Of a DNA stretch of 64,000 nucleotides, positions 43,222-52,238 are shown piece after piece. This stretch comes from Pseudomonas sp. H3(2019). GTDB taxonomy: Bacteria; Pseudomonadota; Gammaproteobacteria; Pseudomonadales; Pseudomonadaceae. A model generated the notes under the pieces. That model saw nothing but the letters and a program-made list of their open reading frames with translations. It made no database searches and had not been told where the DNA came from. The stretch lies in assembly GCF_007713465.1 (NCBI RefSeq), contig NZ_VMSG01000018.1, positions 62,001-126,000 on the forward strand. The letters are read 5' to 3'. Both the position numbers and the translations under genes were made by a program. Each line of letters opens with the position of its first letter. The stretch's first letter is position 1.

Positions 43222-44214
43222 TCAAGGCCTGAACTGACTCGGTGCCACGCCGCTCCAGCGCACAAACGCATGGCGCAAGCTTGCGGTCTCGCTGAATCCC
43301 AGCGCCTCGGCGATGCGGTAGATCGGCAGTTGGTCTTCGTACAGCATCTGCTTGGCACGTTCAAAGCGCAGTTCGTCGAGCAATTCCTGATAGCTGCACC
43401 CCAGGTCCTTCAGGTGTCGACGCAGAGTCCGCGCCGAGCAGTTCATCTGTTCGGCCAAGCCTTCAAGGCCTGGCGCGGCGTCGAGTTGGGCGGCGAGCAG
43501 TTGGCGGATCCGCCCCAGCCACGCCTGGCGCCCAGTGAATTCCGTGTTGTGCTTGCGACAGCGTTCGGCCATGGCCTGGTGGGTGATGGTGTCGGCGAGC
43601 GGCAAGGGTTGGTCCAGCCAGTGTTTGTCGAAGGCGAAGGCGTTATCGGTGCTGTCAAAGCGCAGGGGGCAATCAAAGTGCGTGGTGTAGCTGGCCTGAT
43701 AATCCGGTGCCGAATGTTCGAAACGGGCACCCAGCAGCGGCAGGGGATGACCGAGCAGGTCGTCGCAGATGACTTTCAACGAGACCAGGCAGAACTCGGC
43801 ATTGAACACCGCCAGCGCCGGATTTTCCCGGTAATCGGCGGCGGCGAACCAGATTCGGTCGCCATCTTCCTCAAGGCTTAGCTCGAACAGTGTTCCCAAC
43901 AGCGCCGGATAGCGCAGCGCCAGGCGCAAAGCGTCACCGAAGGTGGCACTGGTGAGCAGGGCATAACCGAGTATGCCGTAGGACGAAACGTGCATCCGCC
44001 GGCCCAGTTCCAGGCCAATGTCACGCTTGAGCGCGACTGCGTTGGCGCAGACCTGCATTTCCTGGTTGGTGGTGATTCGCGTGTCGGCGCGGCTCAGATC
44101 AGCGGCGCTGATACCGCTGCCGGCCAACAGCGCCTCACTTGAAAGCCCATCGGCCTTGAAGGCGTTGAGCACCAGGGAAACGGCGTTGAGGGTGGTGAGG
44201 TGGGAGTGGAGCAT
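43222..44214 (-). CDS. AraC-family regulator with arabinose-binding-like N-domain
   Basis: A 330-residue regulator of the OruR/ArgR-like group: an N-terminal effector domain (about 20-210: RRMHVSSYGILGYALLTSATFGDALRLALRY) and a C-terminal double HTH (about 235-328: LEGLAEQMNCSARTLRRHLKDLGCSYQELLDELRFERAKQMLYEDQLPIYRIAEALGFSETASLRHAFVRWSGVAPSQFR). It is alone on the minus strand, so its targets cannot be named from position. Confidence 0.9.
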   Translation of the reverse strand: MLHSHLTTLNAVSLVLNAFKADGLSSEALLAGSGISAADLSRADTRITTNQEMQVCANAVALKRDIGLELGRRMHVSSYGILGYALLTSATFGDALRLALRYPALLGTLFELSLEEDGDRIWFAAADYRENPALAVFNAEFCLVSLKVICDDLLGHPLPLLGARFEHSAPDYQASYTTHFDCPLRFDSTDNAFAFDKHWLDQPLPLADTITHQAMAERCRKHNTEFTGRQAWLGRIRQLLAAQLDAAPGLEGLAEQMNCSARTLRRHLKDLGCSYQELLDELRFERAKQMLYEDQLPIYRIAEALGFSETASLRHAFVRWSGVAPSQFRP

Positions 44215-44279
44215 GGGTGATTCCAGCTTGGGAGTGCTGGAAGGGGAGCAAGTTGTGTGCCCAATGACGACCCTGTAAA

Positions 44280-44310
44280 GATCGTTCCCACGCAGAGCGT
44301 GGGAACGATC
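44280..44310. repeat. Palindromic repeat, GATCGTTCCCA family
   Basis: GATCGTTCCCACGC and GCGTGGGAACGATC flank AGA: 14 paired bases. It lies between the AraC and asparaginase genes, likely shaping the end of the asparaginase transcript. Confidence 0.85.
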
Positions 44311-44333
44311 AAGCGACAGGGTTTTGTGTGGTG

Positions 44334-45338
44334 TCAGCTAAGTTCGCCGCAAAAGTCGAGCTCTACAAGCCGTCGAACCTCTGCCGTGTCCAGATCTGCA
44401 CCCAACAGCGCATGCAATTTGCCAAACGCGGCTTCACGGGTCATGCCGCCGCCGGACAACACGCCCACGCCACGCAAGCGACTGCCGGCCTCGTAGACAT
44501 CCAGCTCAACCCCGCCTTCATGGCATTGGGTGATCGCGACCACCACGATCCCCTGATCCCGCGCACGCGCAAGGCTGGCGAGAAACTCGGGGTTGTCACT
44601 CGGCCCGGTGCCGCTGCCGAAGCATTCCAGCACCAGACCCTGGACGCCGCTGTTCAGCACGCCATCGAGCTGTTCCGCGCCGATTCCTGGAAACAGTGGC
44701 AGCACGCCGACCTTGGCCAGTTGCTTGCTCTGACGGTACTCAAGCGCAGCCGGCAGAGCAGGTGCTTTGACGCCTCCGCCCTGGCGTTGCAGGCGGGCAA
44801 ACGGGTGCCGACCGAAGCTGCGAATCTTCGCGCAGCGGGTCGGGTCCAGCAGCTCGCCATGGAAGTACAACTGCACGCCCGGTGCCAGGCCTTGGCCGAG
44901 GGCGACCAGTGCACCGCCGAGGTTTTCCCAGGCATCGCTGTCAGGCACGCCGGCCGGCAGCATGGAACCGGTAAACAGCACTCGTGCATTCAGGCCAAGC
45001 AATTGAAAACTCATGGCGGCGGCGCTGTAGGCCAGGGTGTCGGTACCGTGCAGGATCAGCACGCTATCGCAGCCGTCGACTTCGACCGCTTCGATGACCG
45101 CGTCACGCAGGCGCTGCCAGTAGGCCGGGGTCATGTTGGCGCTGTCGATCAGCGGGGTCATTTCTCGGAAGCGCCAGTTCGGCACCACCAGATCAGGCTG
45201 GCTGTGCAGGTAATCGCGCATCCGGGCTTCGAAACCGGACGCCGGGGCCAGGCCGTTGGCGCTGGCTTGCATGCCAATGGTGCCACCGGTGTAGAGCACC
45301 ATGACGTGCTGCGCAGCAGGATAAGTTGCGGGAATCAT
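44334..45338 (-). CDS. ansA: L-asparaginase, type I-like cytoplasmic
   Basis: Hydrolyses L-asparagine to aspartate and ammonia. It has two catalytic triad regions: TGGTIGMQ (about 15-22) and HGTDTLAYSAAAMSF (about 95), plus SFGRHPFARLQ and TGPSDNPEF. No signal peptide is present, so it is cytoplasmic. 334 residues from ATG 45338 with AGGAGACC upstream. It lies 97 nt downstream of the AGCS symporter in the same direction, and with aspA beyond that, supports Asn/Asp catabolism. Whether it shares a transcript with the symporter is unclear. Confidence 0.92.
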   Translation of the reverse strand: MIPATYPAAQHVMVLYTGGTIGMQASANGLAPASGFEARMRDYLHSQPDLVVPNWRFREMTPLIDSANMTPAYWQRLRDAVIEAVEVDGCDSVLILHGTDTLAYSAAAMSFQLLGLNARVLFTGSMLPAGVPDSDAWENLGGALVALGQGLAPGVQLYFHGELLDPTRCAKIRSFGRHPFARLQRQGGGVKAPALPAALEYRQSKQLAKVGVLPLFPGIGAEQLDGVLNSGVQGLVLECFGSGTGPSDNPEFLASLARARDQGIVVVAITQCHEGGVELDVYEAGSRLRGVGVLSGGGMTREAAFGKLHALLGADLDTAEVRRLVELDFCGELS

Positions 45339-45435
45339 GTGGGGTCTCCTGAACGATGACAGCGTACGACCGAGCATGACGCCGGTCGCACGCTGTGTCA
45401 CGTCGGGCGCAGGGGATGCGCCCGGTTTTAACCGA

Positions 45436-46887
45436 TCAGCGTTGCGCTGCGGTCACGCCTTGCGACTCGGCTTCGGCTTTCGGAGCGGCGGCTGGCGGGT
45501 TGGCTGGCCAGGCTTTGAGGTCCAGGTCCAGGTCCGGGAATTTGCTGGAGTCGAACACTGGCGTCTTGATCCCGGCGCGGCGTTGAGCGTCGTAGTCATT
45601 CAGGATGCGCATGCCGACGTTGAACAGCAGGAACAGCGCGATCAGGTTGACGAACGCGAGCAGGGTCATGGTGATGTCGGCGAACGCGAACACCGTCCCG
45701 AGGTTTTCGATCGCACCCCAGAAGATCAACGCCAGTACCATTGCGCGGTAGCCGATCAGCACCTTGCGATTTTCACCGATCAGGAAGCGCAGGTTGCTCT
45801 CGCCCAGGTAGTAGTTGTAGAGGATCGAGGTGAACACGAACAACGCCAGCGCGACGCTGATGAACATCCGGCCCCAATCACCGACTACGGCGGCCAGGGA
45901 GTTCTGGGTCAGGGCAATGCCGTCACCTTCGAAGCCTGGTGTGTAGAAGCCCGACAGCAAGATCAGCAATGCAGTGCAGGTGCAGATCACGAAGGTGTCG
46001 AGGAACACGCTGAACGCCTGAACCACGCCTTGTGCGACCGGGTGCTCGACCGAAGCCACGGCTGCGACGTTAGGCGCACTGCCCAGGCCGGCTTCGTTGG
46101 CGAACACGCCGCGCTTCACGCCCATGACGATGGCGCTGCCGATCAGGCCGCCGAAGGCCTGGTCCAGACCGAAGGCGCTCTTGACGATGGTTATCAGCAT
46201 GCCCGGTACGTGGTCGAATTGCAGCACGATCACGTAGATAGTCACGCCGATGTAGACCAGGGTCTTCACCGGTACCAGCAGGTCGGCCACTTTGGCGATC
46301 CGCTTGATCCCGCCGATGAACACCAGGCCCAACAGCACCGCCAGGCCCAGGCCGGTGTAGGTGGTGTCGAGGCCAAAGGCGTTATTCAGCGAGTGCGTTA
46401 CCGCATGCGATTGCAGGCCGTTGAAGGCGAAGCCGAACGTGACCAACAGCAGGAACGCCATGATCATGCCCAGCCAGCGTTTCTTCAGGCCATGCTGGAT
46501 GTAGTAGGACGGGCCGCCACGGAATTGGCCTTCGGAGTCGCAGCGCTTGTAGAGCTGGCCGAGGGAGCATTCGAAGAAGCTGCTGGACATGCCGACCAGT
46601 GCAGTCACCCACATCCAGAACACTGCGCCCGGGCCACCGAGGGTCACGGCGATGCCGACACCCGCGATATTGCCTGCGCCGACGCGGCCGGCGAGGCTGA
46701 GCATCAGGGCCTGGAACGAGCTGAGTTGCTCGCTGCTGTTACGCAGGCTGTCCTTGAAGACCGAGAACATGTGTAGGAAGTGACGCAATTGGACGAAACG
46801 CGAGCGGATCGTGAAGTAGCTACCGAGCCCGACAATGAGCACGATCAGTACTTTCCCTGAGAGGAAGTCGTTGATGACTTCGAGCAT
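45436..46887 (-). CDS. Alanine/glycine:cation symporter (AGCS family)
   Basis: A 483-residue sodium- or proton-coupled amino acid carrier with about 10-11 helices. The family signature is GRVGAGNIAGVGIAVTLGGPGAVFWMWVTALVGMSSSFFECSLGQLY, with FRGGPSYYIQHGL and GVFANEAGLGSAPNVAAVA following. ATG 46887 has GAGGAATACTCC upstream. The C-terminus is Pro/Ala-rich and not conserved. Substrate may be Ala, Gly or, given aspA and ansA as neighbours, Asn or Asp; not resolvable. Confidence 0.9.
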   Translation of the reverse strand: MLEVINDFLSGKVLIVLIVGLGSYFTIRSRFVQLRHFLHMFSVFKDSLRNSSEQLSSFQALMLSLAGRVGAGNIAGVGIAVTLGGPGAVFWMWVTALVGMSSSFFECSLGQLYKRCDSEGQFRGGPSYYIQHGLKKRWLGMIMAFLLLVTFGFAFNGLQSHAVTHSLNNAFGLDTTYTGLGLAVLLGLVFIGGIKRIAKVADLLVPVKTLVYIGVTIYVIVLQFDHVPGMLITIVKSAFGLDQAFGGLIGSAIVMGVKRGVFANEAGLGSAPNVAAVASVEHPVAQGVVQAFSVFLDTFVICTCTALLILLSGFYTPGFEGDGIALTQNSLAAVVGDWGRMFISVALALFVFTSILYNYYLGESNLRFLIGENRKVLIGYRAMVLALIFWGAIENLGTVFAFADITMTLLAFVNLIALFLLFNVGMRILNDYDAQRRAGIKTPVFDSSKFPDLDLDLKAWPANPPAAAPKAEAESQGVTAAQR

Positions 46888-47147
46888 GGAGTATTCCTCG
46901 CTGTTTTTTGTTTAGGCGATTGTTGGCGGTCTGAAACACCGCGTTACACCGGTTTGTGCACGGCACAACGGATGGGGCGATGTTCGTTCCGGATCCATAT
47001 CGCGGGTTTGTTATTAGTTCGGGTTCCGCATGTGTTTTGGCCTCGCTACCGACGACCACTCATACGAAGAGGGGCGGCACTATACCTATCCAAGTGACGT
47101 CCGTCTGCACGGTTGTGGTGCGAGCGACGAAACGAAGCCTTTTTTCA

Positions 47148-47181
47148 TGTAGGAATATGGCTTGCAAGCCGTACTCCTACA
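47148..47181. repeat. Palindromic repeat with TGTAGGA arms
   Basis: TGTAGGA and TCCTACA flank an inner palindrome TGGCTTGCAAGCC, giving a 34-bp near-perfect hairpin with G-T pairs. A longer element with similar outer arms lies at 57075-57161. Type common between Pseudomonas genes. Confidence 0.75.
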
Positions 47182-47228
47182 GAAATCGCGCAGGTACGAC
47201 ATACACCGTCGAACCCGCAAAGAATCTA

Positions 47229-47261
47229 AAAAAAAGGGCCTGGAGAATGATCTCCAGGCCC
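47229..47261 (-). terminator. Rho-independent terminator of aspA
   Basis: Read leftward, GGGCCTGGAGA and TCTCCAGGCCC pair over 11 bp around TCAT, followed by eight to nine Ts. It lies 54 nt after the aspA stop. Confidence 0.9.
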
Positions 47262-47314
47262 TCAAAAGGTGAGAGGTGTCTAGTCCCTCGACCTGGTGAG
47301 CAGTTACAACAGCG

Positions 47315-48739
47315 TTAGGCTTTCAGTGGTACCAGACGCGGAGCAATCATGTTTTCCGGGCGCAGGATGTCGGCGAGCATGGCGTCGTCGAGCAAGCCTT
47401 CTTCGCGCACCAGTTCCAGCACGCCGCGGCCGCTTTCAAGAGCGATACGGGCGATGCGGGTGGCGTTTTCATAGCCGATGTACGGGTTCAGCGCGGTGAC
47501 CAGACCGATCGAGTGCTCGACCAGTTCACGGCAGCGGGCTTCGTTGGCGGTGATGCCGACGATGCAGTGCTCGCGCAGCATGTCCATGGCGCGTTGCAGC
47601 AGGCGGATCGAGTCGAAGATCTTGAAGGCGATCAACGGCTCCATCACGTTCAGTTGCAGCTGGCCGCCTTCGGCCGCGATGGTCAGGGCCAGGTCGTTAC
47701 CGATGATCTGGAAGGCCACCTGGTTAACGGCTTCAGGAATAACCGGGTTGACCTTGCCTGGCATGATCGAGCTGCCTGGCTGACGCGCTGGCAGGTTGAT
47801 TTCGTTGATGCCGGTGCGTGGGCCGCTGGACAGCAGGCGCAAGTCGTTGCAGATCTTCGACAGCTTGACCGCGGTGCGTTTGAGCATGCCGGAGAACAGC
47901 ACGAAGGCGCCCATGTCGGAAGTCGCTTCGATCAGGTCGGCGGCCGGTACCAGCGGTTGACCGCTGATCAGTGCCAGGCGCTGAACAGCCAGGTGCTGGT
48001 AACGCGGGTCGGCGTTGATGCCGGTACCGATCGCGGTGCCGCCCAGGTTCACTTCGGTCAGCAGTTCCGGTGCCAGTGTCTTCAGGCGTGCCAGGTCTTC
48101 GCTCAGGGTGGTGGCGAAGGCGCGGAATTCCTGGCCAAGGGTCATCGGCACAGCGTCTTGCAGTTGGGTACGACCCATCTTCAGAACGTGGCTGAATTCT
48201 TCACCTTTGGCCGCGAACGACTGGATCAGGCTGTCGAGGCTGGCCAGCAGGGCGTCGTGACCCAACAGCAGACCCAGGCGGATGGCCGTCGGGTAGGCGT
48301 CGTTGGTCGACTGCGCCATGTTCACGTCGTTGTTCGGGTGCAGGTATTGGTATTCGCCCTTGCTGTGGCCCATGGCCTCCAGCGCGATGTTGGCGATGAC
48401 TTCGTTGGCATTCATGTTGGTTGAAGTGCCAGCGCCGCCTTGAATCATGTCCACCACGAACTCTTCGTGGAAATCGCCGCGGATCAGACGGGCACAGGCT
48501 TCGCTGATGGCAGCGTGCTTGACATCGCTCAGGTGACCCAGCTCGCGGTTGGCGTCAGCAGCAGCCTGCTTGACCATTGCCAGACCCACAACCAGCTTCG
48601 GGTAATGCGAAATCGGAACGCCGGAGAGACGGAAGTTGTTCACCGCTCGCAGGGTCTGGATGCCGTAATACGCTTGAGCTGGTACTTCGAGTACGCCAAG
48701 CAGGTCTTTTTCTGTGCGGAAAGATGCAGCGGAAGACAT
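47315..48739 (-). CDS. aspA: Aspartate ammonia-lyase
   Basis: Converts L-aspartate to fumarate and ammonia. It belongs to the fumarase/aspartase superfamily, with 474 residues. The conserved flexible-loop signature GSSIMPGKVNPVIPE contains the catalytic serine region, and SSMSTNDAYP-type loop NMAQSTNDAYPTA and GGAGTSTNMNANEVIA are also present. ATG 48739 (MSSAASFRTEKDLLG) is preferred over ATG 48751, which has no proper ribosome site. It is divergent from a LysR gene, and ends in its own terminator. Fumarase C would look similar, but the order of loops fits AspA. Confidence 0.93.
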   Translation of the reverse strand: MSSAASFRTEKDLLGVLEVPAQAYYGIQTLRAVNNFRLSGVPISHYPKLVVGLAMVKQAAADANRELGHLSDVKHAAISEACARLIRGDFHEEFVVDMIQGGAGTSTNMNANEVIANIALEAMGHSKGEYQYLHPNNDVNMAQSTNDAYPTAIRLGLLLGHDALLASLDSLIQSFAAKGEEFSHVLKMGRTQLQDAVPMTLGQEFRAFATTLSEDLARLKTLAPELLTEVNLGGTAIGTGINADPRYQHLAVQRLALISGQPLVPAADLIEATSDMGAFVLFSGMLKRTAVKLSKICNDLRLLSSGPRTGINEINLPARQPGSSIMPGKVNPVIPEAVNQVAFQIIGNDLALTIAAEGGQLQLNVMEPLIAFKIFDSIRLLQRAMDMLREHCIVGITANEARCRELVEHSIGLVTALNPYIGYENATRIARIALESGRGVLELVREEGLLDDAMLADILRPENMIAPRLVPLKA

Positions 48740-48835
48740 GATAGAAATCATCTCGATATGGACCCGGTCTGTGCCGGAACGCTACGGATGCTAGGCTTGT
48801 GGAAAATTTTGGGCCAATGCTGTTAAGCACTGCCC

Positions 48836-48852
48836 TATGCACATTCGGCATA
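48836..48852. promoter_or_regulatory. LysR-type palindrome between aspA and the LysR gene
   Basis: TATGC-ACATTCG-GCATA is a 5-7-5 inverted repeat in the divergent region, 97 bp from the aspA start and 68 bp from the LysR-gene start. It fits the interrupted dyad of LysR binding sites. Confidence 0.5.
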
Positions 48853-48919
48853 ATGTCTGTGTGACGCCGTGTGTGCGGTGAACGTGTGACCTAAATTGGT
48901 GCGTGTCCGGGAGGACGTG

Positions 48920-49828
48920 ATGAATCTGGAAAGCAAATGGCTCGAGGACTTTAGTGCCCTGGCCGCCACCCGCAGCTTTTCGCAGGCCGCCGAACGGCGC
49001 TTCGTGACTCAGCCGGCATTCAGCCGGCGGATCCGCAGCCTGGAAGCCGCGTTGGGGCTGACTCTGGTCAATCGCTCGCGCACACCCATCGAGCTGACGG
49101 CGGCGGGTCAGCTGTTTCTGGTCACGGCGCGTACGGTGGTCGAGCAACTCGGCGAAGTATTGCGGCATTTGCATCACCTCGAAGGCGGGCAGGGCGAAGT
49201 GATACAAGTCTCTGCCGCTCACTCCCTGGCCCTGGGTTTCTTTCCGCGCTGGATCGCACAACTGCGCAATGAAGGCCTGAACATTGCCACGCGGCTGGTG
49301 GCGACCAACGTCGGCGACGCCGTCCATGCGTTGCGCGAAGGCGGCTGCGATCTGATGCTGGCGTTTTATGACCCGGATGCGGCCATGCAAATGGACCCGG
49401 AGATTTTCCCGTCACTGCACCTGGGCGACACCGAAATGCTCCCGGTCTGCGCGGCCGATGCCGACGGCAAACCGCTATTCGACCTCGAAGGCGAGGCCAG
49501 CGTGCCGCTGCTGGCCTACAGCGCCGGGGCTTTTCTCGGCCGTTCGGTGAACATGCTGCTGCGCCAGCGTGCGCTGCGCTTCACCACCATTTATGAAACC
49601 GCCATGGCCGACAGCCTGAAAAGCATGGCGCTGGAAGGGTTGGGCATTGCCTGGGTGCCGCAGCTCAGCGTGCGTGCCGAACTGGCGCGCGGCGAGCTGG
49701 TGGTCTGCGGTGGCCCGCAATGGCACGTGCCACTGGAGATTCGCCTGTACCGCTGCGCGCTGGTGCGCAAGGCCAATGTAAGGCTGTTGTGGCGCAAGCT
49801 GGAAGGCAGCGCCGCGCAAACCCCTTGA
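48920..49828 (+). CDS. LysR-family regulator divergent from aspA
   Basis: A 302-residue LysR protein: HTH LESKWLEDFSALAATRSFSQAAERRFVTQPAFSRRIRSLEAALGLTLVNRS (about 3-57), then an effector domain (about 95-290). ATG 48920 has GGGAGGACGTG upstream; the frame starts at 48896 but that part lacks a site. Its position makes aspA a probable target; the effector is not known. Confidence 0.9.
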   Translation: MNLESKWLEDFSALAATRSFSQAAERRFVTQPAFSRRIRSLEAALGLTLVNRSRTPIELTAAGQLFLVTARTVVEQLGEVLRHLHHLEGGQGEVIQVSAAHSLALGFFPRWIAQLRNEGLNIATRLVATNVGDAVHALREGGCDLMLAFYDPDAAMQMDPEIFPSLHLGDTEMLPVCAADADGKPLFDLEGEASVPLLAYSAGAFLGRSVNMLLRQRALRFTTIYETAMADSLKSMALEGLGIAWVPQLSVRAELARGELVVCGGPQWHVPLEIRLYRCALVRKANVRLLWRKLEGSAAQTP

Positions 49829-49950
49829 GACTCTGAAGATTCAGTGTGGGATTCGTGTTGTATTGGATTGACCTTCAGGTCAATAAAACCGGCACTTTGC
49901 GCCGTATGACAGATGGTCGCGCGGGGGGCTGTTTATCTGCTTCATTGAGG

Positions 49951-50139
49951 TATACTGCGCGGCCTTCGGCCGGTTTGACTGGCCAGGTTTCGAAGGTAAA
50001 ACTCGCCGAGCGAAGATCAGGCAAGGCAAAAACAAGCGAGAAAGCGGAGTTGGCTTTAGCCAATGAGCATTTCGAGATTGTTTTTAACGCTGCATGATTG
50101 AGCGCAGGCAGTTTTAACTCGAAACTAATTCGTACAATC
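49951..50139 (+). ncRNA. Possible small RNA or purE leader
   Basis: TATACT (49951-49956) is a strong -10 with a weak -35 (CTGTTT region near 49929). From about 49963 the sequence has several hairpins (CGGCCTTCGGCCG; GGCTTTAGCC; CTCGCCGAGCGA) and an A/G-rich unpaired part, and ends in a strong terminator at 50140-50173. No ORF with a ribosome site lies in the 381-bp gap. It could be an sRNA of about 200 nt or an attenuated leader of purE. The family is not recognised. Confidence 0.42.
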
Positions 50140-50173
50140 AAGCCACGCATTTGCGTGGCTTGTTGTTTTTTGA
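50140..50173 (+). terminator. Terminator or attenuator upstream of purE
   Basis: AAGCCACGCA and TGCGTGGCTT pair over 10 bp with a TT loop, then TGTTGTTTTTTG. It ends about 38 nt before the purE start codon, so it stops any transcript from 49963 or acts as an attenuator; purE must be expressed by read-through or from a promoter in the short remainder. Confidence 0.88.
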
Positions 50174-50209
50174 CGCGCCTGCGGGCGCCCAGAGAGAAGA
50201 GGCACGACG

Positions 50210-50701
50210 ATGAGCGCACTGGTTGGCGTGATCATGGGCTCCAAGTCCGATTGGTCCACCCTTAGCCACACCGCCGATATGCTGGAAAAGCTCGGCATCC
50301 CTTACGAGGTGAAAGTGGTCTCTGCCCACCGCACCCCGGACCTGCTGTTCCAGTACGCCGAAGAGGCCGAGGCCCGTGGCATCGAGGTGATTATCGCCGG
50401 TGCCGGCGGCGCGGCCCACTTGCCTGGCATGTGTGCGGCCAAGACCCACCTGCCGGTACTGGGCGTGCCGGTGCAGTCGTCGATGCTTTCGGGCGTCGAT
50501 TCGCTGCTGTCGATCGTGCAGATGCCTGCAGGTATTCCGGTTGCCACCCTGGCCATCGGCAAGGCGGGTGCGATCAACGCCGCGCTGCTGTCGGCGAGTA
50601 TTCTGGGCGCCAAGCACCCGCAATTCCACGCGGTGCTGAAAACCTTCCGTGCTGAGCAGACAGACAGCGTCCTGGACAATCCAGACCCACGCATCGCCTG
50701 A
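50210..50701 (+). CDS. purE: N5-carboxyaminoimidazole ribonucleotide mutase
   Basis: Shifts the carboxyl group in the sixth step of purine synthesis (N5-CAIR to CAIR). 163 residues, class I PurE: VGVIMGSKSDWSTLSHTADMLEKLGIPYEVKVVSAHRTPDLL, then IAGAGGAAHLPGMCAAKT with the catalytic His and GVPVQSSMLSGVDSLLSIVQMPAGIPVAT. GAAGAGG precedes ATG 50210. purK follows after 11 nt in the same operon. Confidence 0.97.
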   Translation: MSALVGVIMGSKSDWSTLSHTADMLEKLGIPYEVKVVSAHRTPDLLFQYAEEAEARGIEVIIAGAGGAAHLPGMCAAKTHLPVLGVPVQSSMLSGVDSLLSIVQMPAGIPVATLAIGKAGAINAALLSASILGAKHPQFHAVLKTFRAEQTDSVLDNPDPRIA

Positions 50702-50712
50702 GGTTGTTGACG

Positions 50713-51795
50713 ATGAAGATCGGTGTAATCGGTGGCGGCCAGTTGGGTCGCATGTTGGCCCTGGCAGGTACGCCGCTGGGAATGAACTTCGCTTTTCTGG
50801 ACCCCGCGCCGGATGCCTGCGCAGCCGCGCTGGGCGAACACCTGCGGGCCGATTACGGCGATCAGGATCACCTGCGCCAGTTGGCCGATGAAGTCGATCT
50901 GGTGACCTTCGAGTTCGAAAGCGTCCCGGCCGAAACCGTGGCCTTCCTGTCGCAATTCGTCCCGGTTTACCCGAGTGCCGAAGCGCTGCGCATCGCCCGC
51001 GATCGCTGGTTCGAAAAGAGCCTGTTCAAGGACCTGGGTATTCCGACCCCGGCTTTCGCCGATATCCACTCGCAAGCCGATCTGGAAGCCGCGGTTGCCA
51101 CCATCGGCCTGCCCGCCGTGCTGAAAACCCGCACCCTGGGTTACGACGGCAAGGGCCAGAAAGTCCTGCGCACACCGGCCGATGTGGTCGGCACCTTCGC
51201 CGAGTTGGGCAGTGTGGCCTGCTTGCTGGAAGGCTTCGTGCCGTTCACCGGCGAAGTCTCGCTGATCGCCGTGCGCGCTCGCGATGGTGAAACGAAGTTC
51301 TACCCGTTGGTCCACAACACCCACGACAGCGGCATTCTCAAACTGTCCGTGGCCAGCACCGACCACCCGCTGCAAGCCTTGGCCGAGGATTACTCCAGTC
51401 GTGTGCTCAAGCAGCTGGACTATGTCGGCGTGATGGCGTTCGAGTTCTTCGAAGTCGACGGTGGCCTCAAGGCCAACGAAATTGCCCCGCGTGTACACAA
51501 CTCCGGGCACTGGACCACTGAAGGCGCCGAGTGCAGCCAGTTCGAAAACCACCTGCGCGCCGTGGCCGGCCTACCGCTGGGTTCGACCGCCAAGGTCGGC
51601 GAGAGCGCGATGCTCAACTTCATCGGCGTCGTCCCGCCGGTCGAGAAGGTCATCGCCATCGCTGATTGCCATCTGCACCACTACGGCAAGGCGTTCAAGG
51701 TCGGCCGCAAGGTTGGTCACGCCAACCTGCGCTGCGCCGACAGGGAGACGCTCGCGCAGCAGATCCTAAAGGTCGAAGCGCTGATCAGCGAATAG
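50713..51795 (+). CDS. purK: N5-carboxyaminoimidazole ribonucleotide synthase
   Basis: Makes N5-CAIR from AIR, ATP and bicarbonate; partner of PurE. ATP-grasp enzyme, 360 residues: KIGVIGGGQLGRMLALAGTPLGMNFAFLDPAPDACA at the N-terminus, LKTRTLGYDGKGQKVL in the ATP site and EIAPRVHNSGHWTTEGAECSQFENHLRAV near the active site. The start is ATG 50713 (AGGTTGTTGACG upstream); a TTG at 50704 is in frame but unlikely. Confidence 0.96.
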   Translation: MKIGVIGGGQLGRMLALAGTPLGMNFAFLDPAPDACAAALGEHLRADYGDQDHLRQLADEVDLVTFEFESVPAETVAFLSQFVPVYPSAEALRIARDRWFEKSLFKDLGIPTPAFADIHSQADLEAAVATIGLPAVLKTRTLGYDGKGQKVLRTPADVVGTFAELGSVACLLEGFVPFTGEVSLIAVRARDGETKFYPLVHNTHDSGILKLSVASTDHPLQALAEDYSSRVLKQLDYVGVMAFEFFEVDGGLKANEIAPRVHNSGHWTTEGAECSQFENHLRAVAGLPLGSTAKVGESAMLNFIGVVPPVEKVIAIADCHLHHYGKAFKVGRKVGHANLRCADRETLAQQILKVEALISE

Positions 51796-51901
51796 TTTCA
51801 TCTGGCGGCGATGGAACCTTCGGTCGCCGCCGATCTCTGATGGCAGGATGCCAAAGTCTGGCTAGGCTTCGGCATACCTACATCATTCAGAGGGAAACGC
51901 C

Positions 51902-52150
51902 ATGCACATTATTGGAACCATCTTCATCGGATTGATCGTTGGCCTGCTGGCTCGTTTCCTGAAGCCAGGTGACGACAGCATGGGCTGGATCATGACCATC
52001 CTGCTCGGCATCGGCGGTTCGCTGGCCGCGACTTACGGTGGTCAGGCGCTCCATATCTATGAACCTGGGCAAGCCGCGGGTTTCTTGGGTGCACTGGTGG
52101 GCGCGATTGTTTTGCTGGTGATCTACGGTCTGATCAAGAAAAACACCTGA
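51902..52150 (+). CDS. GlsB/YeaQ/YmgE-family membrane protein
   Basis: An 82-residue membrane protein with three helices: MHIIGTIFIGLIVGLLARFLKPGDDSMGWIMTILLGIGGSLAATYGG...AAGFLGALVGAIVLLVIYGLIKK. Such proteins are induced by stress (general stress, acid) in enterobacteria and are often called transglycosylase-associated. Ribosome site GAGGGAAACGCC before ATG. It is monocistronic and followed by a hairpin. Confidence 0.9.
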   Translation: MHIIGTIFIGLIVGLLARFLKPGDDSMGWIMTILLGIGGSLAATYGGQALHIYEPGQAAGFLGALVGAIVLLVIYGLIKKNT

Positions 52151-52162
52151 TTCAAGCGACAA

Positions 52163-52193
52163 AGCCCTCTCTGCCGCACGGGCAGAGGGGGCT
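52163..52193 (+). terminator. Hairpin after the GlsB/YeaQ gene
   Basis: AGCCCTCTCTGCC and GGCAGAGGGGGCT pair (one mismatch) with a GCACG loop, 12 nt beyond the stop. There is no T-run, so it may act with Rho. Confidence 0.6.
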
Positions 52194-52238
52194 AGAATGC
52201 TCGACGATTTACTGACTCCCCTTTGCCGAGCACATTTC

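Larger units (their letters stand above)
46888..47314. other. 427-bp intergenic region between the symporter and aspA
   Basis: Holds the upstream region of the symporter, a palindromic repeat (47148-47181) and the aspA terminator (47229-47261). No glycine-riboswitch-like core is visible, and I find no small ORF with a convincing ribosome site. Confidence 0.7.

Noticed and set aside
46888..47147. A glycine riboswitch before the AGCS symporter
   Set aside because: AGCS genes in some bacteria have one, but I see no tandem aptamer-like conserved cores in this stretch.
49963..50173. 6S RNA or another well-known Pseudomonas RNA
   Set aside because: 6S RNA normally lies elsewhere in the genus and I cannot recognise its conserved bubble here; the element is left unnamed.
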